Shown piece by piece: positions 59,885 to 64,000 of a DNA stretch of 64,000 bases. Under the pieces are notes generated by a model. The model was not told the DNA's origin, searched no databases, and was given only the letters and a program-made list of their open reading frames with translations. Positions within the stretch are counted from its first letter, which is position 1. Every line of letters begins with the position of its first letter. Location: contig JAUILQ010000001.1 of the NCBI GenBank assembly GCA_030433005.1, positions 62,001 through 126,000 of the forward strand. The letters run 5' to 3'. The DNA comes from Alphaproteobacteria bacterium (GTDB lineage: Bacteria; Pseudomonadota; Alphaproteobacteria; Kiloniellales; DSM-21159). The position numbers and the translations under genes were made by a program.

Positions 59885-60304
59885 TCAGCCGGCGGGCGGT
59901 CCCTTGAGCTCGACGACGTTGCCCTCGGGGTCCTCGAGGTAGATCGAGGGGCCGTCGCCCTCGGCGCCGTAGCGGCTGACGACCTCGCCGGGCTCGACGC
60001 CGTGGCCGCGCAGGTGGGCGGCGATGGCCTCGGGCTCGAAGGGCTCGATGCGCAGGCAGAGGTGGTCGAGGTTGCGGCCCTCGCGGCCCGGCGCCGCGCC
60101 GCCCTGGCGGCCCAGCGTGCCGGCGACGTCGACCAGGTCGATCAGCGAGCGCCCGGCGCGCAGCTGCATGAGACCGATCTCCGCCTGCCGCTTCTCGGGC
60201 GTGCAGCCCAGCACCTCGCAGTAGAAGCGCTCCATGCGCGCGCTGTCGACGACGCGCAGCACCAGGTGGTCGAGTCCGAGCGGGCGGAAGGGCGAGGCGG
60301 TCAT
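59885..60304 (-). CDS. VOC family (glyoxalase/bleomycin resistance-like) protein
   Basis: A 139-residue protein with two VOC beta-alpha-beta-beta-beta units: LGLDHLVLRVVDSARMERFYCEVLG (metal His in LDHL), NLDHLCLRIEPFEP, and SIYLEDPEGNVVELKG (metal Glu). The family covers glyoxalase, dioxygenase and binding-protein functions, so no reaction can be named. It is convergent with the hydratase gene and is a single gene by spacing. Confidence 0.87.
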   Translation of the reverse strand: MTASPFRPLGLDHLVLRVVDSARMERFYCEVLGCTPEKRQAEIGLMQLRAGRSLIDLVDVAGTLGRQGGAAPGREGRNLDHLCLRIEPFEPEAIAAHLRGHGVEPGEVVSRYGAEGDGPSIYLEDPEGNVVELKGPPAG

Positions 60305-60371
60305 CGGCGGTCCTTCGTCGAGCGGCGGAGACGCCTGCCTTGCCGCATCGGCGGCGGCATGGCAAGGGCCC

Positions 60372-60770
60372 TCAGACCGCCCGGGGGCCGCGCAGCAGGG
60401 GCAGGGTCTCGTCGAGCGCGGCCCAGAACTGCTCGGCCTCGATCGGCTTGCCGAGCATGGGCGCGTCGGCCAGATCGTCGGGCAGCCGCATGTGGTTCTC
60501 GAGGTAGCCGGACAGGAAGAAGAAGGGGACGCCGCGCTCGCGCAGCAGCCGCGCGACGGGCCAGCACTGCTCGCCGGCCAGATTGACGTCGAGGATCGCC
60601 GCGGCGATGCCGTCGGACTGTGCCAGCAGCAGGGCCTGGGACAGCGCCGCCGCCGGGCCCACGACCCTGAGCTCCGCCTGCTCCAGCAGGTCCTCGATCT
60701 CGCTGGCGATGATGAACTCGTCCTCGGCCAGGAGCACCCGGTCGCCGGCTCGCCGCCTCGTCGGGATCAT
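60372..60770 (-). CDS. Single-domain response regulator
   Basis: A 132-residue receiver: acidic pocket EDE in VLLAEDEFIIASEIEDLLE, phosphoacceptor D61 in AAAILDVNLAGEQCWPV, Ser in FFFLSGYL and Lys in APMLGKPIEAEQFW. It has no output domain. This subgroup, with LDVNL and FLSGY, is like the receivers that accompany HWE/HisKA2 kinases in alphaproteobacteria. A possible EcfG-type promoter lies about 160 bases upstream. Confidence 0.85.
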   Translation of the reverse strand: MIPTRRRAGDRVLLAEDEFIIASEIEDLLEQAELRVVGPAAALSQALLLAQSDGIAAAILDVNLAGEQCWPVARLLRERGVPFFFLSGYLENHMRLPDDLADAPMLGKPIEAEQFWAALDETLPLLRGPRAV

Positions 60771-60927
60771 GGCTGCTGCCGGGCCGCCTTGCCGCCGGGC
60801 GCGCGCTGGCCGGCGCGACGACCGGCATCGGCCGTCGTCTTTTCGGGCGCGGTCGCGCGATGTCCGAAGTCAGCGTCCATCCCACCGTTCCGACTGAGCC
60901 GGCCTTGCGGCCGAGCCTCGCGAATCA

Positions 60928-60954
60928 GGAACAGAACAGGGACGAAAAGGTTCC
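60928..60954 (-). promoter_or_regulatory. Possible EcfG-type promoter (GGAAC-N17-GTTCC)
   Basis: On the minus strand GGAAC (60954-60950) is followed after 17 bases by GTTCC (60932-60928). This resembles the GGAAC-N16/17-cGTT promoter used by the general stress sigma factor EcfG. It reads toward the response regulator at 60372-60770, with an implied leader of about 150 bases. One candidate site only. Confidence 0.3.
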
Positions 60955-60995
60955 GCCACACGCTACGCGCGGTTGCATGGCGGCGGGCATGCACA

Positions 60996-61589
60996 TCACA
61001 CGAGCAGCGCGAGCGCGATCGAGGCCAGCAGCAGCGCGGCGAACAGCAGATTGATCGCACGGTTGGCGCGCGGCTCGCGGAACAGGCGGGTCAGTGCCGC
61101 GCCGGTCAGCAGCCAGGCGAGGTTGACCCCGACGATCATCGTCGAGAGCAGGGCGATCTTGAGCCCGGCGTCGAGCGCCAGGGCGCCGGGCACCAGCAGG
61201 AAGCTGGAGAACAGCGCGGCCATGGCGGCGTAGGCCTTGGGGTTGACCAGGGCGAGCAGGATACCGGCCGGCAGGCGCGGCGGCTGTCGTGCCGGATCCG
61301 CCTCGTCGAGCGGCGGCGCCGTGGCGATGCGCCAGGCCAGCCACAGGAAGTAGGCGGCCGCGACCAGCGAGACCGCGGGCGTCACGCCGGGCAGCGCCAG
61401 CAGCAGGCCGACGACGCCGCTCGCCGTCACCGTCATCACCAGCAGCATGCCGAGCGAGATGCCGGCGAGGTAGAGCAGCCCGCGCCGCGCCCCGAAGGCG
61501 GCGCCGGTCGCCGCCATCGACAGCGTCGCCGGGCCCGGGCTGCCGGTCAGCGCCAGCCCGGCCAGCAGGAAGGCGAGCAGATCCTCCAT
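60996..61589 (-). CDS. LysE/RhtB family amino acid exporter
   Basis: A 197-residue membrane protein with six hydrophobic segments. The family motif GSPGPATLSMAATGAAFGARRGL is near the N terminus (GSPGPA) and LVNPKAYAAMAALFSSFL near residue 112 is the second signature (NPKA). RhtB/LysE proteins export amino acids such as homoserine, threonine, lysine or arginine. It is a single gene by spacing. Confidence 0.9.
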   Translation of the reverse strand: MEDLLAFLLAGLALTGSPGPATLSMAATGAAFGARRGLLYLAGISLGMLLVMTVTASGVVGLLLALPGVTPAVSLVAAAYFLWLAWRIATAPPLDEADPARQPPRLPAGILLALVNPKAYAAMAALFSSFLLVPGALALDAGLKIALLSTMIVGVNLAWLLTGAALTRLFREPRANRAINLLFAALLLASIALALLV

Positions 61590-61728
61590 GGTGCAGAGCC
61601 TAGGCGGCTCCTGGCGCGACGTCTTCCCGAATCCTGCGCTCTCACGGGCGCCGATCGCGGCCGAAGAAGGGCCCCCGCTCGACAGGCCGGCGCTCCGGCG
61701 GCTTCAATGTCCGCAGGAGGGACGAGGC

Positions 61729-62361
61729 ATGGCGTCTCGCCCGGTCGAGAGCGAGCGCGGGGCCATGCGCGAGGACATGCCGACCGACCGCACCGCGACC
61801 TCGGTGGTGCTCGAGGAGCTGCTGCGCGAGGCACCGGCCGACCGGGTCAGTCTCGCCTGGATCGTCGGCGAGCTGCGCGAACGATCTTTCGGCGTTGTCA
61901 TGCTGCTGCTTGCCCTGGTCGGCCTGGTACCGGGCATCGCCTCGGTCGCCGGCCTGCTGCTGGCCCTGCCGGCATTCCAGATGCTGCGGGCGAGGGCGGC
62001 GCCGGAACTGCCGGCCTTCCTCGGCCGCCGCCGCGTGCCGACCCGAAGGCTCGCCGCTCTGATCCGCCGCCTGGTGCCCGCGCTGCGCTGGCTGGAGAGG
62101 TTGGTGCGGCCGCGCTGGACCCTGCCCTTCGAGGCGACGAAGCGCGTGGTCGGACTTGTCATCCTGCTGCTCTCCGCAACGCTGCTGGCGCCGATCCCCT
62201 TCAGCCAGGTGATTCCGAGCCTGGCGATCATGCTGCTCGCCGTCGCCTTCCTGGAGGAGGACGGCCTTCTGCTCTGCGTGGCATTGGTCGGGGCTCTGGC
62301 CTCGCTCGCGGTGACGGCGGCCACGATCTGGGGGGCGATCGAGGCCGGCTTGCTGCTCTGA
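61729..62361 (+). CDS. exoD: ExoD family membrane protein
   Basis: A 210-residue inner-membrane protein. Blocks SLAWIVGELRERSFGVVMLLLALVGLVPGIASVAGLLLALPAFQML (in pieces LRERSFGVVMLLLAL and PGIASVAGLLLALPAFQM) and ATLLAPIPFSQVIPSLAIMLLAVAFLEEDGLLL match ExoD. In rhizobia ExoD affects exopolysaccharide production and alkali tolerance, by an unknown mechanism. AGGAGGGACGAGG precedes the ATG. Confidence 0.88.
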   Translation: MASRPVESERGAMREDMPTDRTATSVVLEELLREAPADRVSLAWIVGELRERSFGVVMLLLALVGLVPGIASVAGLLLALPAFQMLRARAAPELPAFLGRRRVPTRRLAALIRRLVPALRWLERLVRPRWTLPFEATKRVVGLVILLLSATLLAPIPFSQVIPSLAIMLLAVAFLEEDGLLLCVALVGALASLAVTAATIWGAIEAGLLL

Positions 62362-62564
62362 TCCAGGAAACAAAGTGGGCGTAAAGGGGCGATTGTTCTT
62401 GCGTTCCGCGGGCGGCGCACCATTTAATGCGTCAGAGATTCGGCCGAACGACTTGGCCTCGCCGCGACTAGCGCGCCAGACTAACGACCTTCTTCCAAAA
62501 ATCTCGTGTCGAAAGGCTGCGAATGGCGCGGCTTGCACTACTCTTTATCTAAAGGACGATCGCT
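62362..62564 (+). promoter_or_regulatory. Leader region of the cold shock gene
   Basis: A 203-base noncoding stretch with lower G+C than its surroundings (TTCTTCCAAAAATCTCG, ACTCTTTATCTAAAGG) before cspA. Long 5' leaders are common on cold shock messages and regulate translation. I cannot place a promoter with confidence. AAAGGACG lies before the ATG. Confidence 0.35.
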
Positions 62565-62774
62565 ATGAGCAAGGGAACCGTGAAGTGGTTCAACGGCCAG
62601 AAGGGCTACGGCTTCATCCAGCCGGACGACGGCAGCAAGGACGTCTTCGTGCACATCAGTGCCGTTGAGCGCGCCGGTCTCGGCAGCCTCGACGAGGGCC
62701 AGAAGGTCTCCTACGACGTCGTCGCGGACAGCCGCAGCGGCAAGTCCTCGGCCGAGAACCTGCAGGCCGCCTGA
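62565..62774 (+). CDS. Cold shock protein, CspA family
   Basis: A 69-residue cold shock domain protein: [20 protein letters not shown] contains RNP1 (KGYGFI) and VFVHISAVE is RNP2. It binds single-stranded RNA and DNA and melts RNA structure. Length and sequence are normal for the family. An intrinsic terminator follows. Confidence 0.97.
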   Translation: MSKGTVKWFNGQKGYGFIQPDDGSKDVFVHISAVERAGLGSLDEGQKVSYDVVADSRSGKSSAENLQAA

Positions 62775-62840
62775 GGCGCCTGCACGGTTCCGACGGGCGG
62801 CTCCCCCGTGAGCCGGCCCGGCGGACGGGACGACGAGACA

Positions 62841-62875
62841 GCCCCGCGCCGGGTCCGCCCGGCGCGGGGCTTCTT
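62841..62875 (+). terminator. Terminator after the cold shock gene
   Basis: Perfect 13-bp stem GCCCCGCGCCGGG / CCCGGCGCGGGGC (62841-62853, 62858-62870) with a TCCG tetraloop, followed by TTCTT. A strong stem with a short T-rich tail. Confidence 0.75.
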
Positions 62876-62961
62876 GCATTCGGCCTCCGCCAGCCGCCTG
62901 CCCTCCGGCACGGCTTCCGGCCGCGCCGCGATGACCCCGTGATGACGAGGAGCCCGCGGCC

Positions 62962-64000
62962 ATGAGGCTGTTCGAGTGCCAGCACTGCGGCCAGCTGCTG
63001 TTCTTTGAGAACACGAGCTGCGAGCGCTGCGGGCGCCGGCTCGGCTATCTCGCGGAGGAGAGCGCGATGAGCGCGCTGGAGGCGGCGGACGACGGGCGCT
63101 GGCGCGCGCTCGCCCGGCCGGGACAGCTGTTCCGCTTCTGCGCCAACGCCGGCTGGGAGGCCTGCAACTGGCTGGTGCCGGCCGATGACGGCGATGGCGG
63201 CGGCGGGGCGGCCGCGTTCTGTCGGGCCTGCCGGCTGAACCGCACCGTTCCCGACCTCTCCGACGCCCGCAACCTGATGCACTGGCAGCGCGTCGAGACC
63301 GCCAAGCACAGGCTGGTCTACGGCCTGCTTCGGCTTTGCCTGCCGCTGGTCAGCCGGTTCGACGATGCCGACAGGGGGCTCGCCTTCGACTTCCTGTCCG
63401 GGTCCGGCCCCGGCTACTGGCAGCGCCAGCCGGTCGTCACCGGCCATGCCGCCGGCCTGATCACGATCGACGTCGCCGAGGCCGACGATGCCGAGCGCGA
63501 GCGCCACCGCCAGGAGATGGCCGAGCCCTACCGCACGCTGCTCGGCCACTTCCGCCACGAGGTCGGCCACTACTACTGGGAGCGGTTGGTGCGCGACGGC
63601 CTCTGGCTGGAGGCCTTCCGCGAGATGTTCGGCGACGAGCGCCGGGACTATGCCGAAGCCCTGCAGGCGCACTACACCGAGGGGCCGCCGGCCGACTGGC
63701 AGGAACGGCACGTCAGCGGCTACGCCAGCGCGCATCCCTGGGAGGACTTCGCGGAGACCTGGGCGCACTACCTGCATCTGGTCGATACGCTGGAAACCGC
63801 CCGGGCCTTCGGGCTGACCATCGACCCCGGCCTCGGCCGCGACCGCACGATCCGCATGGCGCTGGAGTTCGACGCGTACCGGCAGACCGACTTCGACGCC
63901 CTGGTCGCCGCCTGGCTGCCGCTGACCTATGCGGTCAACAGCCTCAACAGCTCGATGGGCCAGCCCGAGCTCTATCCCTTCGTGCTCAGCCCGGCCGTGC
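62962..64000 (+). CDS. Zinc-ribbon putative metallopeptidase, partial at window edge
   Basis: The first 346 codons; the gene runs off the right edge. The N terminus is a zinc ribbon (C6-x2-C9, C20-x2-C23: FECQHCGQLLFF..TSCERCG), followed by a second Cys group (CANAGWEACNW, FCRACRL). The catalytic motif HEVGHYYW is at 199-206, with a likely third ligand in HPWEDFAETWAHYLH about 60 residues later. This matches a family of putative zinc-binding metallopeptidases with no known substrate. GAGGAG lies about ten bases before the ATG. Confidence 0.82.
   Translation, partial: MRLFECQHCGQLLFFENTSCERCGRRLGYLAEESAMSALEAADDGRWRALARPGQLFRFCANAGWEACNWLVPADDGDGGGGAAAFCRACRLNRTVPDLSDARNLMHWQRVETAKHRLVYGLLRLCLPLVSRFDDADRGLAFDFLSGSGPGYWQRQPVVTGHAAGLITIDVAEADDAERERHRQEMAEPYRTLLGHFRHEVGHYYWERLVRDGLWLEAFREMFGDERRDYAEALQAHYTEGPPADWQERHVSGYASAHPWEDFAETWAHYLHLVDTLETARAFGLTIDPGLGRDRTIRMALEFDAYRQTDFDALVAAWLPLTYAVNSLNSSMGQPELYPFVLSPAV

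Noticed and set aside
59039..60304. Hydratase-like and VOC genes considered as the missing lower part of the Rieske pathway
   Set aside because: They are 32 kb from that operon, on opposite strands to each other, and lack the palindrome seen before the ferredoxin gene. Mentioned only as a possible link.

Overview
The window is very GC-rich, densely coded chromosomal DNA, with genes on both strands in short operons and many 4-base stop/start overlaps. The gene content points to an alphaproteobacterium, probably of the Rhodospirillales/Kiloniellales type: a CpdR single-domain response regulator, a PAS_5-type PAS protein, a likely alpha-r8/MmgR-type small RNA, class III cyclase-TPR proteins and a periplasmic nitrate reductase operon with NnrR-type regulation. 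I see no phage, insertion sequence, rRNA or CRISPR array. One tRNA (Val, anticodon GAC) is present.

Layout. 1-8.3 kb: the start of a YdcS-like polyamine-type binding protein with a LysR regulator, an HD-domain hydrolase, a lytic transglycosylase, a candidate small RNA with its own promoter and terminator, then a TetR regulator facing a complete spermidine/putrescine-type ABC transporter (binding protein, two permeases, ATPase). 8.3-14.2 kb: amino-acid related genes (Lrp regulator, diaminopropionate ammonia-lyase-like enzyme, M24 peptidase), a FitAB/VapBC-like toxin-antitoxin pair, a metallo-beta-lactamase-fold hydrolase, a GNAT acetyltransferase and an N-formylglutamate amidohydrolase. 14.4-21 kb: CpdR, tRNA-Val, a multicopper oxidase with a C-terminal FG-GAP-like region, an exported RidA-like protein and a cyclase-TPR protein. 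21-26.9 kb: an IclR regulator facing a five-gene operon (2Fe-2S ferredoxin, FAD reductase, Rieske oxygenase, glutamine-synthetase-like ligase, DOPA 4,5-dioxygenase-like protein). This resembles a gamma-glutamylation-dependent aromatic amine pathway and is the best candidate for an undescribed system.

28-37.3 kb is a surface-glycan island: a GT39-type membrane glycosyltransferase, four GT2 and one GT4 glycosyltransferases, a sulfotransferase-like protein and a MOP-family flippase. 38-44.3 kb holds napEFDABC for periplasmic nitrate reduction, followed on the other strand by nnrS and a DUF1858 protein. 44.5-47.6 kb holds an oxidoreductase and an SDR under a divergent GntR regulator. 47.6-52.7 kb holds an NnrR-like Crp/Fnr regulator, pseudoazurin, a ureohydrolase with an unusual metal-site residue and a quinol nitric oxide reductase. 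A shared palindrome, TTGCG-N4-CGCAA, lies 69-81 bp before nnrS/DUF1858, pseudoazurin and nor, with a weaker copy at the same distance before nap, so these genes look like one nitrogen-oxide regulon.

52.7-64 kb: response regulators, a cytoplasmic molybdopterin oxidoreductase without partner subunits, a putrescine-type aminotransferase with succinate-semialdehyde dehydrogenase (which fits the polyamine transporters), a 2-keto-4-pentenoate hydratase-like enzyme, a VOC protein, a LysE exporter, ExoD, a cold shock protein with a terminator, and the start of a zinc-ribbon metallopeptidase. A dispersed inverted repeat related to CTTCGACAGGCTCAGG occurs four times between genes.
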